NCBI GenBank assembly: GCA_024742355.1
Contig: JANSYM010000009.1
Span: forward strand, 1-64,000
DNA length: 64,000 nt
Reading direction: 5' to 3'
Source: Hyphomonadaceae bacterium
GTDB taxonomy: Bacteria; Pseudomonadota; Alphaproteobacteria; Caulobacterales; Hyphomonadaceae
Part shown: piece after piece, positions 18,574 through 27,774 of the stretch
How positions within the stretch are numbered: position 1 is the first letter of the stretch
How the letters are laid out: each line of letters opens with the position of its first letter
Notes under the pieces: generated by a model
Told to the model about the DNA's origin: nothing
What the model saw: only the letters and a program-made list of their open reading frames with translations
Database searches by the model: none
Position numbers and translations under genes: made by a program

Positions 18574-19488
18574 TCATCCTACCGCCGCCGCTTTCGGTTT
18601 CAAGCCGAGCAGGCGGCAGGTGGACAAAGCCAGGCTGGCGCGGTTGAGCGTGTAGAAATGGAAATCATTGACGCCGTGCTCTGACAGTTTGTGGCAGAGC
18701 TCTGCGGCGACATTCGCGGTAATCAGTTCGCGCGTCTGGGGGTCATCTTCGGTGCCGTCATAGAGCTCGTGCAGCCAGTCCGGCAGGTGCGCCTGGCACA
18801 GGCCTGAAATGCGTTTCAGGCCCTTGAAATTGGGCTGCAGCATGATGCCGGGAACGATCGGCATGGTGACGCCGCCCGCGCGGGCCCGCTCGAGGAAACT
18901 CAGATAGGTGTCCGGCTCGAAGAAGAATTGCGTGATGGCGCGGTCGGCGCCGGCATCCTGTTTGGCTTTCAGGAAGGCGATATCCTCGTCCCAGCCGCGG
19001 CTTTCGGGATGGCGTTCCGGATAGCAGGCAACGCTCATCTCAAACCGCGCGCCCGGCGCAATCGGGTGTTCGCGAATGCCGGCGATCAGGTCGACACTGT
19101 CCTTGAAGCCACCAGGATGTTGCTGGAATTTTGCGCCCATGCCTTCGGTCGGGTCGCCGCGCAGGACCACGAGGTGACGCACACCGCCAGCCCAGAAATC
19201 TTCTGCGACGCCGAGCACCTCTTCCTTGGTGGCGCTGACGCAGGTCAGGTGCGCGGCCGGATTGAGCGGAGTGTCCTGGGCAATCTTGGCGACGGTTTTC
19301 TGAGTCCGGTCACGCGTCGAACCGCCAGCGCCATAGGTGACGGAGACGAATTTCGGCGCCATTGGCGACAGCCGGGCGACGGATTCCCACAGCTTGGCTT
19401 CCATCTTGTCCGAGCTTGGCGGAAAGAATTCGAACGAGACGTTCGGGGCGGCGGAGCTTTGCTGGACGGCGGCGGCGAGCGTATTCAT
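18574..19488 (-). CDS. metF: Methylenetetrahydrofolate reductase MetF
   Basis: A 304-aa FAD-dependent TIM-barrel enzyme. It starts with the family block NVSFEFFPPSSDKMEAKLW, then FVSVTYGAGGSTRDRT, HLTCVSATKEEV, VVLRGDPTEG, and FFFEPDTYLSFLERA. It reduces methylene-THF to methyl-THF, the methyl donor for the divided methionine synthase encoded downstream. The start overlaps the stop of the upstream regulator gene as ATGA, so the two are co-translated. A REP-like element follows. Confidence 0.95.
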   Translation of the reverse strand: MNTLAAAVQQSSAAPNVSFEFFPPSSDKMEAKLWESVARLSPMAPKFVSVTYGAGGSTRDRTQKTVAKIAQDTPLNPAAHLTCVSATKEEVLGVAEDFWAGGVRHLVVLRGDPTEGMGAKFQQHPGGFKDSVDLIAGIREHPIAPGARFEMSVACYPERHPESRGWDEDIAFLKAKQDAGADRAITQFFFEPDTYLSFLERARAGGVTMPIVPGIMLQPNFKGLKRISGLCQAHLPDWLHELYDGTEDDPQTRELITANVAAELCHKLSEHGVNDFHFYTLNRASLALSTCRLLGLKPKAAAVG

Positions 19489-20462
19489 GCGGCGGCTTCC
19501 TGTTGATTGGCGGGGCGCGTGGCATTCCAGATCAGGACGCTGAGGCCCTGATCGAGTGAGGCGGGCGGGTCGAAAGAGAGCGGTGCCGGAACGGCGAGAC
19601 CGGCGGCATCGGCCCAGTCGCTGACATCTTCATGACGAATACCGAGGCGGCGATGGCCTTGTGTTTCGCGCAGAAATTCCAGGTCATGCGGAGCGAAATC
19701 GATCAGCAGCAAACGCCCGCCCGGACGCAGGATGCGGGCGGCTTCTGCGAGCACATCTTCCGGATTCTCGAGATAGTGCAGGACCTGGTGCACGACGACC
19801 AGATCGGCGCTGTTGGACTCGAACGGGGTTTCCGTGACATCGCCTTGTCGCACGCGGGCATTGCGGACGTCAGCGCGGTTGAGATTGGCGCGGGCGACGG
19901 TCAGCATGTGATGCGACATGTCGAGCCCTTCGGCTTCCTTGGCCAGCGGCGCGAGCAAGGTCAGCATCCGCCCTGTGCCGGTGCCGAGATCGACAATCCG
20001 CTCGAAGCGCTGGTCCTCGACCTGGCGGAGAATGGCCTGCTCGATATCGGATTCAGGATAATGCAGAGCCCGTAACTGGTCCCAGTCTTCGGCAATGTCG
20101 GAGAAATACGATTCTGCTGATTGCGCGCGTGACTGGCGCACGGTCTGGAGCGCATCGCGGTCAGCCAGGAATGGCTCGCGGGCAGTATCGATCTCGTCGA
20201 AAATGGCTTGCAGAATCCGCCCGGCCCAGCCTTTTGAGCGGGCGCGGTAAAACACCCAGGCGCCTTCCGGCAGGCGTTCCACCAGGCCGGCATTGGTAAG
20301 GGTCTTCAGATGATGCGACAGGCGCGGCTGGCTCTGATCGAGGATCTGGACCAATTCGCCAACGGCCAAATCACCGCGCCGCAGCAGCGCCAATATGCGC
20401 AACCGCGTTGGCTCGCCAGCCGCTTTCAAGGCGTCTACAATATGATCAGGATCCGAGGCCAT
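19485..20462 (-). CDS. ArsR-type regulator fused to a SAM-dependent methyltransferase
   Basis: The N-terminal 90 residues form an ArsR winged helix (AAGEPTRLRILALLRRGDLAVGEL, QSQPRLSHHLKTL). A SAM methyltransferase domain follows from about residue 130, with motif I VDLGTGTGRML and motif post-I AEGLDMSHHM. This fused architecture is found next to metF/metH in alphaproteobacteria. It is thought to sense SAM or SAH and repress the methionine cycle (SahR-like role; inference). The ATG at 20462 is abutted directly by a 30-bp palindrome with no Shine-Dalgarno, so the transcript may be leaderless. It is the first gene of the metF-metH run. Confidence 0.88.
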   Translation of the reverse strand: MASDPDHIVDALKAAGEPTRLRILALLRRGDLAVGELVQILDQSQPRLSHHLKTLTNAGLVERLPEGAWVFYRARSKGWAGRILQAIFDEIDTAREPFLADRDALQTVRQSRAQSAESYFSDIAEDWDQLRALHYPESDIEQAILRQVEDQRFERIVDLGTGTGRMLTLLAPLAKEAEGLDMSHHMLTVARANLNRADVRNARVRQGDVTETPFESNSADLVVVHQVLHYLENPEDVLAEAARILRPGGRLLLIDFAPHDLEFLRETQGHRRLGIRHEDVSDWADAAGLAVPAPLSFDPPASLDQGLSVLIWNATRPANQQEAAA

Positions 20463-20492
20463 AAATCATATAAACAATCTTTTATATGATTT
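20463..20492. promoter_or_regulatory. Palindromic operator before the ArsR-metF-metH operon
   Basis: The arms aaatcatataaa (20463-20474) and tttatatgattt (20481-20492) are a perfect 12-bp inverted repeat with a 6-bp spacer. The palindrome touches the start codon of the ArsR-methyltransferase gene. Its size and symmetry suit an ArsR-family dimer, and the A+T-rich arm could double as the -10 box of a leaderless promoter. Autoregulation is the simplest reading (inference). Confidence 0.75.
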
Positions 20493-20628
20493 GCAAGCTT
20501 TGATTTGGGCATGCCCGTGTGGCCCCTGCGCCACAATTTCGCCCCCTGTCTGAATATTCACGTTAGGTTTATTTGATTTCGGTCATAGAGCACCACATAT
20601 CGCTTCGCGCGAAGAAGGACGTAAAATA

Positions 20629-21402
20629 ATGAGATTTGGCTTTGTCTTAGCAGGCTCGATGGTTGCGCTGTCTGCTTGTGCGACAACTGGCGAAGAGGCC
20701 GCCTCGACAACCGTGTACGACCCGCTGGAAGACTGGAATCGCGGCGTCTATGCCTTCAATGAAGGCGTCGACAAGGCGGTGCTGGAACCGACGGCCAAAG
20801 GCTATCGGGCGGTGACCAATGAGCCGGTGCGCGCTGGCGTCTCCAATTTCCTGACCAATCTCAACCAACCGGTCGTGTTCACCAATACGGTGCTGCAGGG
20901 TAAACCGATCGCTGCGGTCGATACCGCGGCGCGATTTGTCCTGAATTCGACAGTCGGTGTGGCCGGCATATTCGACCTCGCCAGCATGATCGATATCCCG
21001 GAACATAAGGAAGATTTCGGCCAGACACTCGGGGTCTGGGGCGTGCCGAACGGCCCGTACCTGATGCTGCCTTTTGCCGGCCCATCCAATTTGCGCGACG
21101 CCACCGGGCTTGGCGTCAATGCCGCCCTCAACCCGATCAATTATGCCGAATTTGAAGGCGATACCGAGTTTCGGGTCGCGACCGGCGTGATCGGCGCCAT
21201 CTCGGCCCGCGAAAGCCTGATCGAGGCGGTCGAAGTCCTGCGCGATCAGCCCGAGCCCTACATCGCGCTGCGCCGCAATTACACACAACAAAGAGCCGCC
21301 GCGATCCGCGACGGCCGTGAGCAAGAAGACCCGTTCAAAGATTTGCCCGATTTCGATGATTATGATTTCGGCGATGAGGAAGAGTTCGAGTCACAGGAAT
21401 AA
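20629..21402 (+). CDS. mlaA: MlaA/VacJ family outer-membrane lipoprotein
   Basis: A 257-aa phospholipid-asymmetry lipoprotein. The signal peptide has a lipobox LSAC before Ala (residues 13-16). Family blocks are DPLEDWNRGVYAFNEGVDKA, NFLTNLNQPV, RFVLNSTVGVAGIFD and DFGQTLGVWGVPNGPYLMLP. MlaA sits in the outer membrane with porins and removes mislocalised phospholipid from the outer leaflet. The C-terminus is a strongly acidic tail (FDDYDFGDEEEFESQE) beyond the core. mlaC begins five bases after its stop. The mlaFED transporter genes are not in the window. Confidence 0.93.
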   Translation: MRFGFVLAGSMVALSACATTGEEAASTTVYDPLEDWNRGVYAFNEGVDKAVLEPTAKGYRAVTNEPVRAGVSNFLTNLNQPVVFTNTVLQGKPIAAVDTAARFVLNSTVGVAGIFDLASMIDIPEHKEDFGQTLGVWGVPNGPYLMLPFAGPSNLRDATGLGVNAALNPINYAEFEGDTEFRVATGVIGAISARESLIEAVEVLRDQPEPYIALRRNYTQQRAAAIRDGREQEDPFKDLPDFDDYDFGDEEEFESQE

Positions 21403-21406
21403 AATC

Positions 21407-22039
21407 ATGACCTCCCAGAAATGGATTCTATCAGTCGCAATGCTTGCCATGTCGGCCCTGCCGGCGGTCGCGGACACGCAAACCGAAGAATATGTCCGCG
21501 CTAATGCCAATGACGTGCTGGCCTCGCTGAACGAGCCAGGCCTCAACGGCGATGAACGCCGGGCCAAGTTTCAGGGCTATATGGATGAGTTCACCAATAT
21601 GGATGCCGTCGCGAAGTTCGTGATCGGCAAATATTCGAAACGGTTCACCCCTGAGGAAATGGACGCGTATCTGGCGACCTTCCGCGCCTATGCGCTTGCC
21701 GTTTATGAGTTCTACTTCCACGAATATCGCGGCCGCGATGTGAAAGTCACCGGCTCGACTGACCGCAATGCGCGGGATTCCATTGTCGACACCGAGATTG
21801 TGCGCGCTGATGGCCAGGAGCTTGAAGTGCGCTGGCGCGTGCTCAATCGCGGCGGCAATTACCAGGTCGTCGATGTCGCACTGAACGCTGAAGGCAACCT
21901 GATCTGGCTGGCTATCGAGCAACAGGCGCAATTCCTGTCCATCCTGGACCAGAACAATGGTTCCGTGGATGCGCTGATCACCAAGATTGAGAGCATGACC
22001 GACGATCTGATCGCCCAGCGCCCGGCGGAAGCGAGCTAA
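21407..22039 (+). CDS. mlaC: MlaC/ToluT family phospholipid-binding periplasmic protein
   Basis: A 210-aa protein with an N-terminal signal peptide (MTSQKWILSVAMLAMSALPAVA). The body matches the MlaC family: RAKFQGYMDEFTNMDAVAKFVIGKY, TPEEMDAYLATFRAYA and WRVLNRGGNYQVVDV. MlaC shuttles phospholipids between MlaA and the inner-membrane MlaFEDB complex. I start it at ATG 21407, immediately after the mlaA stop; a longer frame upstream overlaps mlaA and lacks a signal. The gene ends convergent to the aldo/keto reductase gene. Confidence 0.9.
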   Translation: MTSQKWILSVAMLAMSALPAVADTQTEEYVRANANDVLASLNEPGLNGDERRAKFQGYMDEFTNMDAVAKFVIGKYSKRFTPEEMDAYLATFRAYALAVYEFYFHEYRGRDVKVTGSTDRNARDSIVDTEIVRADGQELEVRWRVLNRGGNYQVVDVALNAEGNLIWLAIEQQAQFLSILDQNNGSVDALITKIESMTDDLIAQRPAEAS

Positions 22040-22042
22040 CGA

Positions 22043-22936
22043 TCAAGGCATCGCTTCGCCGCGATAGGCCTCGACAATGTCGTAAAACTCACGCGCCGAC
22101 AGATCGAGCTCGGTCGCTTTGGCGGAGTCTGTGATCCGAGCCGGGTTTTGCGTCCCGATGATCGGGATGATCCTGGCTTGATGCTTCATCGTGAAGGCCA
22201 GCGCGATGTCGGACACGCTGGCGCCGTGGGCTTCCGCGATGTCCTGCAGGCACGAGATGACCGCAGCGCCGCGCGGGTGATCTGAGGATTTTCGCGGAAT
22301 GCTGCCCCGCGCAAGCGGCGACCAGGCCAGCGCTGTCGCCCCGGTCTCACTACACCAGTCAAACGTCCCATCCGTGATCGGATCCTGATGCAGGGCGGAA
22401 AATTCCGGCTGCGTGGACACGAGCGGTGTATCGAGATGCGCCTGAAGAGCCCGCGTTTGCGCCACGGTAAAGTTCGACACGCCAACGAAGCGTGTTTTGC
22501 CAGACTTCACCATGTCGTTCAGAGCCCGCGCAGTTTCCTCAACCGGCGCGATCAGGTCCGGTCGATGGATCTGGTAGAGATCGACGGTGTCGACGTTGAG
22601 GCGTGTCAGCGAAGCCTCGATTGCCGCAGTCAGGTAATCATAGCTGCTATCATAGGGACGCGGCGGGATGATGCCGCCCTTTGTCGCCAGGAACATGCGC
22701 GATCGCAGCGATGCTTCGCGGTGCAAAACCTCGCCGAGGACAGCTTCCGCTCCGCCAAACCCGCGCGGTTCACCCAGGCCGTAAATATCGGCTGTATCGA
22801 TCAGGGTCATGCCGGCATCGAGGGCCGTGCGGATCTTCGTATCGGCATCGTCGACCGATGATTCCGCGAAGCGCCAGCAGCCATAGGCAATGGCCCCGAC
22901 CAGGACATCTGTATTTCCGATTGCGGTCTGTCTCAT
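22043..22936 (-). CDS. Aldo/keto reductase (YdhF-like)
   Basis: A 297-aa NADPH-dependent TIM-barrel reductase. The catalytic tetrad is visible: Asp in LIDTADIYG with Tyr four residues on, Lys in LATKGGI and His in LYQIHRPD. The cofactor-binding C-terminus is PIIGTQNPARITDS. The best general match is the YdhF subgroup; the substrate is unknown. It is monocistronic and divergent from the CPBP protease gene, with 110 bp between them. It nearly abuts mlaC tail to tail. Confidence 0.9.
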   Translation of the reverse strand: MRQTAIGNTDVLVGAIAYGCWRFAESSVDDADTKIRTALDAGMTLIDTADIYGLGEPRGFGGAEAVLGEVLHREASLRSRMFLATKGGIIPPRPYDSSYDYLTAAIEASLTRLNVDTVDLYQIHRPDLIAPVEETARALNDMVKSGKTRFVGVSNFTVAQTRALQAHLDTPLVSTQPEFSALHQDPITDGTFDWCSETGATALAWSPLARGSIPRKSSDHPRGAAVISCLQDIAEAHGASVSDIALAFTMKHQARIIPIIGTQNPARITDSAKATELDLSAREFYDIVEAYRGEAMP

Positions 22937-23046
22937 GATGTTTATCCACGTTTGAGAGGGGAGTGTTTATCGCGTGCGAGCCCAATGTCTATCAAATGCC
23001 GTAAATCCCGAATGACTGACCGACACACAATGAGAGAGAGGCGCTG

Positions 23047-23775
23047 ATGCGATCTCATATTTCCCCAGACGGCCTCGGTCGAGAGCCGCTGATTGCGCTG
23101 TTCTGGGTGGTCATCGCGCCAGTGCTGTTTCTGCGCAGCTCCGGCTTTATCGCCGGTTTCTTCATAGGGCCGTTCGAGCCAGGCTCAGAGGCCGAGATCG
23201 CTGCTTATCAATTCTTGTGGCGAATCAATTGCATCGTCATGTTCGTCTGGTTTGCCGTGCTCAGCTATTGGAGTGACTGGGCCGGCGCCGGACCGTTTGC
23301 CGGACGAATCAAGGTTGATGCGCGCTGGCTGGTCGTCGGCATCATGCTTGGCCCGGCTCTGCTCTTGTTGCCCAGCTTCATTGTCGGCAGCCTGATGCCC
23401 GAGGGCGAATGGCGGTATCGCGACAGTTTCAACACCGACATATTCGCGCCGCAGAACTGGACGCTCGCTTATATATTCATGGCAGTCGTCCTTGCCCCGG
23501 TCATCGAAGAAGTGACATTTCGAGGCGTTGCCATGGGGGCGTTGATGTCGCGCAATGTCGGGCCAATCGCGGCGGTGATTCTGTCCAGCATCGCGTTTGC
23601 GCTGATTCATATGCAGTATTCTCTCGCCGCCATGACCGTCGTGTTCATCAGCGGCGTCGGGTTCGCCATCCTGCGCCTGCTCAGCGGCACGATAAGCGTT
23701 CCGATTGCCGCCCATGCCGTGGCCAATGCCGACGTCATGGTGTTGCAATGGTTCGCCTCAAATCCCCCAGCGTGA
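23047..23775 (+). CDS. CPBP family intramembrane glutamic endopeptidase
   Basis: A 242-aa membrane protein with about six hydrophobic helices. The CPBP/Rce1-type catalytic motifs are present: EEVTFRG (double Glu, Arg) and, in the next helices, FALIHMQ with the conserved His. Such proteins cleave or process membrane peptides, for example prenylated proteins or bacteriocin-like peptides. No peptide substrate gene is adjacent. The thioesterase gene begins within about 40 bases downstream, so the two may be co-transcribed. Confidence 0.85.
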   Translation: MRSHISPDGLGREPLIALFWVVIAPVLFLRSSGFIAGFFIGPFEPGSEAEIAAYQFLWRINCIVMFVWFAVLSYWSDWAGAGPFAGRIKVDARWLVVGIMLGPALLLLPSFIVGSLMPEGEWRYRDSFNTDIFAPQNWTLAYIFMAVVLAPVIEEVTFRGVAMGALMSRNVGPIAAVILSSIAFALIHMQYSLAAMTVVFISGVGFAILRLLSGTISVPIAAHAVANADVMVLQWFASNPPA

Positions 23776-23815
23776 GGGGTTGCCTGAGCGCGTCTGAGCG
23801 GCCATGTCGTGCGGC

Positions 23816-24250
23816 ATGAGTGATGATCTAACCAGAGAACAGATCTATGATGTGCCGGCCGGCTATCAGCCGCTGCCCTGGCATCGCGGCTTTGGACGCC
23901 AGGTCGGTCCGCTGTTTGAAAAACGCGACGAGAACGGCCTGACACGCGCTTTCCGCGTCGGCGAGCACCACACCAATGGCATGATGAATGCGCATGGCGG
24001 CATGGTCATGACCTTTGCCGACATGGCCTGGGGCGCCGCCGTCGAAAAGGACGAAGATACCTGGTGGGTGACCATTCGCCTGGTCTGTGACTTTCTGTCC
24101 GGCGCGCGCCACGGCTCCTGGGTCGAAGGCCGCGGCGAGGTCCTCTCCGTCATCGATAATATTTACACGGTCGAAGGCCGGATCTGGAGCGGCGACAAGA
24201 CGCTGATGACCGGGACCGGCATCTTCAAGATAATCGAAAAGCGAGTGTAG
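23816..24250 (+). CDS. PaaI family thioesterase (hot-dog fold)
   Basis: A 144-aa hot-dog fold thioesterase with the PaaI-type sequence NGMMNAHGGMVMTFADMAWG, where NA-HGG and Asp form the active site. It hydrolyses acyl-CoA or aryl-CoA thioesters. I prefer ATG 23816 over one four codons upstream because MSDDLTREQIYDVP fits the family start; neither has a strong ribosome site. The alpha/beta-hydrolase gene follows three bases after its stop, so the pair is very likely an operon. Confidence 0.85.
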   Translation: MSDDLTREQIYDVPAGYQPLPWHRGFGRQVGPLFEKRDENGLTRAFRVGEHHTNGMMNAHGGMVMTFADMAWGAAVEKDEDTWWVTIRLVCDFLSGARHGSWVEGRGEVLSVIDNIYTVEGRIWSGDKTLMTGTGIFKIIEKRV

Positions 24251-24253
24251 CAC

Positions 24254-25204
24254 GTGGCCGATGATTTCAAGCAAATGAGCCCGCAAGAGGCCAACCTGCT
24301 GGCCCGCTATCGCGGCACCAAGCCAGAAGCGCCAGCCTGGTTCGATGAGGCAGTGAACACGCCATATGAGGAGCATTTCGCCGAGCTGGACGGCGTCCGT
24401 ATCCGCTATCAGCGCTGGGGCGACAGATCCAGGCCGGGCCTGTTGCTCTGTCATGGCAATGGCGCGCATGCGCACTGGTATGATTTCATCGCGCCAGCCT
24501 TTGCGGCTGATTACCATGTCATCGCGATGACCTTTTCCGGCATGGGCGGAAGTGACTGGCGCGAGCGCTATGACATGAACAAGTTCAGCACCGAACAGAT
24601 TGCGGTCTGCGAGCACGCTGGCCTGTTTGATGCCGGCCGCAAGCCGGTCATCGTTGCGCATTCTTTTGGCGGCTTCATCACCATGAACACAGCCTCGCGC
24701 CATTCGGACAAGTTTGCCGGCGTGATGATCGTCGACAGCCCGATCCGGCCACCGGACGATCCGTGGGATGGCCCGCCGGTCCGCTCGTCGCGCAATCGCG
24801 TTTATGCGAGCCTCGATGCCGGACTGGCGCGCTTCCGTCTGGCACCGCCGCAACCATGCGAGAACCACTATATTGTCGACTATATCGCCCGACACAGCTT
24901 GAAACAGGTTGAGAATGAGGCCGGGCAGACCGGCTGGACCTGGAAGTTTGATCCGGGCGTGTTCGTGAAGTTCGATTTTGACCGAAGCTCGACCAATCTG
25001 ATCGACAGCATCACCTGTCCGCTCGCCTTCCTGCGCGGCGAAGACTCTGTCCTCGTGTCAGACCGGATCTGGGAGTTCATGTGCGGATTGCGGGAGAATA
25101 TCGCGACCACGTCGATCCCGGGCGCGCAGCATCATGTCATGCTCGATCAGCCTCTGGCGTTCAATCAGGCGGTCAAGGACCAGCTAAACGCCTGGTCCTA
25201 CTAA
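24254..25204 (+). CDS. Alpha/beta-fold hydrolase
   Basis: A 316-aa alpha/beta hydrolase. The oxyanion block LLCHGNGAHAHWY, the nucleophile elbow VAHSFGGF (Ser), an acidic residue near LRGEDSVLVSD, and the catalytic His in GAQHHVMLD are all present. The substrate is unknown: an ester, lactone or similar. Translation starts at GTG 24254, three bases after the thioesterase stop. The two enzymes could act in sequence on a CoA ester and a carboxylic ester (inference). Confidence 0.85.
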   Translation: MADDFKQMSPQEANLLARYRGTKPEAPAWFDEAVNTPYEEHFAELDGVRIRYQRWGDRSRPGLLLCHGNGAHAHWYDFIAPAFAADYHVIAMTFSGMGGSDWRERYDMNKFSTEQIAVCEHAGLFDAGRKPVIVAHSFGGFITMNTASRHSDKFAGVMIVDSPIRPPDDPWDGPPVRSSRNRVYASLDAGLARFRLAPPQPCENHYIVDYIARHSLKQVENEAGQTGWTWKFDPGVFVKFDFDRSSTNLIDSITCPLAFLRGEDSVLVSDRIWEFMCGLRENIATTSIPGAQHHVMLDQPLAFNQAVKDQLNAWSY

Positions 25205-25249
25205 GTTTCGCGTTGCGTTTTGATTTCAAGCGGTTAAACACCGCGCGCC

Positions 25250-25741
25250 ATGATCGAAATCGTACCAGAATCTCCTGACCAGCATGCCGCCGCCATTGAG
25301 GCGCTGTATGATCGCACATTCGGGCCCGGCCACTTTGCCAAGACTGCCGAACGGCTGCGCGAAGGCAACCGGTCGCGCCCGGATCTGACGCGGGTTGCGG
25401 TGTCGGATGGCGCGGTGATCGGCGTTTGCCGGATCTGGCCAATCGTGGTCGGCGAGGCGCGTGAGCCGGCTGTGTTTGTCGGCCCGGTGGCGATTGATCC
25501 GGGGTTTCAGGGCAAACGCCTGGGGCTGACCGTGACTGGCGAAGCGCTGGAAGCCTCGACCAAAGCCGGCTGCGGCGCGGCGGTTATCATCGGCGCGCCG
25601 GACTATTTCGGTGAACTCGGCTTTGCCGTCGTTGCGCCGGACCGGTTCAAATTTCCGGGGCCGCAGGACATGGCGCGGGTCATGGTTCGCGATCTCGCAG
25701 GATCAGCCGACACTTTGTCAGGTCTTGTGCTTGCGCGCTAG
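25250..25741 (+). CDS. GNAT family N-acetyltransferase
   Basis: A 163-aa acetyltransferase starting MIEIVPESPDQHAAAIEALYDRTFG. The acetyl-CoA binding segment is GPVAIDPGFQGKRLGLTV (motif A, Q/R-x-x-G-x-G/A-like). A product of this YhbS-like type usually acetylates a small molecule or a protein N-terminus. The last four bases overlap the convergent vWA gene. It sits alone downstream of the hydrolase, 45 bp away. Confidence 0.85.
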   Translation: MIEIVPESPDQHAAAIEALYDRTFGPGHFAKTAERLREGNRSRPDLTRVAVSDGAVIGVCRIWPIVVGEAREPAVFVGPVAIDPGFQGKRLGLTVTGEALEASTKAGCGAAVIIGAPDYFGELGFAVVAPDRFKFPGPQDMARVMVRDLAGSADTLSGLVLAR

Positions 25742-27774
25742 CGCCCTTCGCGGCGCCAGGCCGCCAGCAGCACGAGCAAGATTAATCCAATCGCGATGAG
25801 GCCGGGCAAGAGCGGCAGGCTGGTTGAGCTGCGCACCGCAAAGGCCCCGCGCTCGCGCAGGCCGAGCCAACTGCCGCCACTGGCATCGGCGCGGCGGCCG
25901 ACCATGCGCACATCCGGTGCCTGGTTCGGGCGGGCTATCGTATAGATGCCGCCGCCGGAGGTTTCGCTGAGCGGACGCAGCACATCTCCGGTCGCTTCAA
26001 GCGCCGCAAACTCGCGCGGATTGGCGGGTCCGTTCAGCGCCACCGCTTCGAGACCGCCGGATTGCGCGCGATACAGGCCGAGCTGGTCGACCGGCACCTC
26101 GGCGCTATAGCTCCCAGGCCCTTCTTCGCGCCAGGTCGGTTCCAGGAAGCTGCCATCCGGCGTTTCGATGATCAGAGGTGCGGCCCGGTCGGCGAGGGTG
26201 CGCAAATTGGCGCGCACGGTGTCGCCCTGGGTGATGATCTGTAGCTGACGCTCATCCAGCTCCGGCTCTTTCATCAGCCAGTGGACCGAGCGACGGATCA
26301 GGTCGGCAAATGGGCCGCCGCCATCATAGCCGCGCGCCCAGAGCCAGATCTGGTCCGACAGGAGCTGTGCCACGCGGCCGTCTCCGACCCGGTCCACGGC
26401 GAGCAGCGGTTCGCCGCTCGGGGTGCGCATCAACACGTCGCCGGTCTCATCGAAGGCCTCAATGAAACGCAGCCACTTGCCCCAGCTCTGGCCGGCAAAA
26501 TCCTCGGTGATCGTGTGGCGGAGGCCCTCTTCGGAGAGCTCAGGGACGATGTCGCGCGTGATGATCTCGCCGGTCGGCAGGGCTGGCAGAATCTGCGCCA
26601 GCGGCGTGCGCGCCAGGCTGGCCGGCCCGGCAAAGCTCTCGCCGGCGACCACCAACAGCGCGCCGCCTTCATCGACATAGCGCGCCACGTCGGCGAGGTA
26701 GCCCATGGTGATGACGCCGCGCCGCTCATACTGGTCGAAGATGATCAGGTCGAAGCCGTCGAGCTTTTCCTCAAACAATTCTTCGGTCGGAAACGCGATC
26801 AGCGCCATTTCTTCCAGCGGCGTGATGTCCTGTTTGTAAGGCGGGCGCAGAATGGTGAAGTGGACCAGGTCGACGGACGGATCAGACTTCAACAAGTCGC
26901 GCCAGACCCGGCCCGAGGCGTTCGGGCGTCCGGTGACCAGCAACACGCGCAATCCGTCACGCACCCCGGAAATCGTTGCCGCGGTGCGATTATTGGCAAG
27001 CGTCAGTTCCTGCGGCCCTTCGGGCGTTTCGAACACGACAATATTGTCACCGCGGCGTTCGACCTCGATGAACAGGCTGGTATCCTCACCGGCCTCGACA
27101 TAGGCACCCTGATTGCGTCCGCCATTGATCGCAAAGGTCACCGGGACGGTTCCGCCCTCTGGATCATCCACCCGGACGACGAACTCGGCCTCGTCGCCGA
27201 CAATGTCGAAATTCGGCGCCTGGACGAGGGTGATCCGCCGGTCGCTGGCATCGGGATCGCCGGTGATCAGGCCATGCACCGGGCCGAGCTCGCGGACGCG
27301 GGAGAGATTGTCCGGCATGTCGTGGATCTGACCGTCCGTGATCAGGATTGCGCCGGCGATCCGGTCGCGCGGGACATCCGCCATCAGGCCTTCCAAGGCG
27401 CCGATCAGCCGCGTGCCATCGCCTTCGGTCTCGGTCTCGACCACGCGCAGGTCGATGGACGGATTGGCCTCGAGCTCTGTGCGCAGCGCGTCGAAGACCT
27501 CGCTGGCAATCTCGGTCCTTGCGCCGAAACTCATACTGTCTGAGCGATCAACGACAATGGCGGCGACCGACGGTAAAGGCTCGCGTTCTTCTTCAACAAT
27601 GGCGGGATTGGACAGAGCCAGCAGCCCGAGCAGCGCGGCGAGGCTGCGGCTGAGCCAGGCGCGCCGGAAGGCTGTGATGTAAATCGCCAGCGCGACGACG
27701 GAAAGCGCCATCAGTCCCCAGAAGAAGGGCCAGCTGACCAGCGGGTCAAATGACAGGCGCGAGACTTCCATCAT
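25738..27774 (-). CDS. Membrane protein with vWA-type metal-binding motif
   Basis: A 678-aa protein with two N-terminal hydrophobic helices, a von Willebrand A-like start AIVVDRSDSMSFG (MIDAS DxSxS form), and a Thr/Asp-bearing middle. A long extracytoplasmic region contains a glutamine-amidotransferase-like segment (ALLVVAGESFAG). One C-terminal helix follows (LPGLIAIGLILLVLL). It is the last gene of the MoxR-DUF58-DUF4159 operon and overlaps the DUF4159 stop as ATGA. Such clusters are thought to build or mature a periplasmic enzyme or envelope complex, but the target is unknown. Confidence 0.8.
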   Translation of the reverse strand: MMEVSRLSFDPLVSWPFFWGLMALSVVALAIYITAFRRAWLSRSLAALLGLLALSNPAIVEEEREPLPSVAAIVVDRSDSMSFGARTEIASEVFDALRTELEANPSIDLRVVETETEGDGTRLIGALEGLMADVPRDRIAGAILITDGQIHDMPDNLSRVRELGPVHGLITGDPDASDRRITLVQAPNFDIVGDEAEFVVRVDDPEGGTVPVTFAINGGRNQGAYVEAGEDTSLFIEVERRGDNIVVFETPEGPQELTLANNRTAATISGVRDGLRVLLVTGRPNASGRVWRDLLKSDPSVDLVHFTILRPPYKQDITPLEEMALIAFPTEELFEEKLDGFDLIIFDQYERRGVITMGYLADVARYVDEGGALLVVAGESFAGPASLARTPLAQILPALPTGEIITRDIVPELSEEGLRHTITEDFAGQSWGKWLRFIEAFDETGDVLMRTPSGEPLLAVDRVGDGRVAQLLSDQIWLWARGYDGGGPFADLIRRSVHWLMKEPELDERQLQIITQGDTVRANLRTLADRAAPLIIETPDGSFLEPTWREEGPGSYSAEVPVDQLGLYRAQSGGLEAVALNGPANPREFAALEATGDVLRPLSETSGGGIYTIARPNQAPDVRMVGRRADASGGSWLGLRERGAFAVRSSTSLPLLPGLIAIGLILLVLLAAWRREGR

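Noticed and set aside
26281-27543. 420-residue antisense frame over the vWA gene
   Set aside because: No recognisable domain, and composition follows the codon pattern of the real gene on the other strand.
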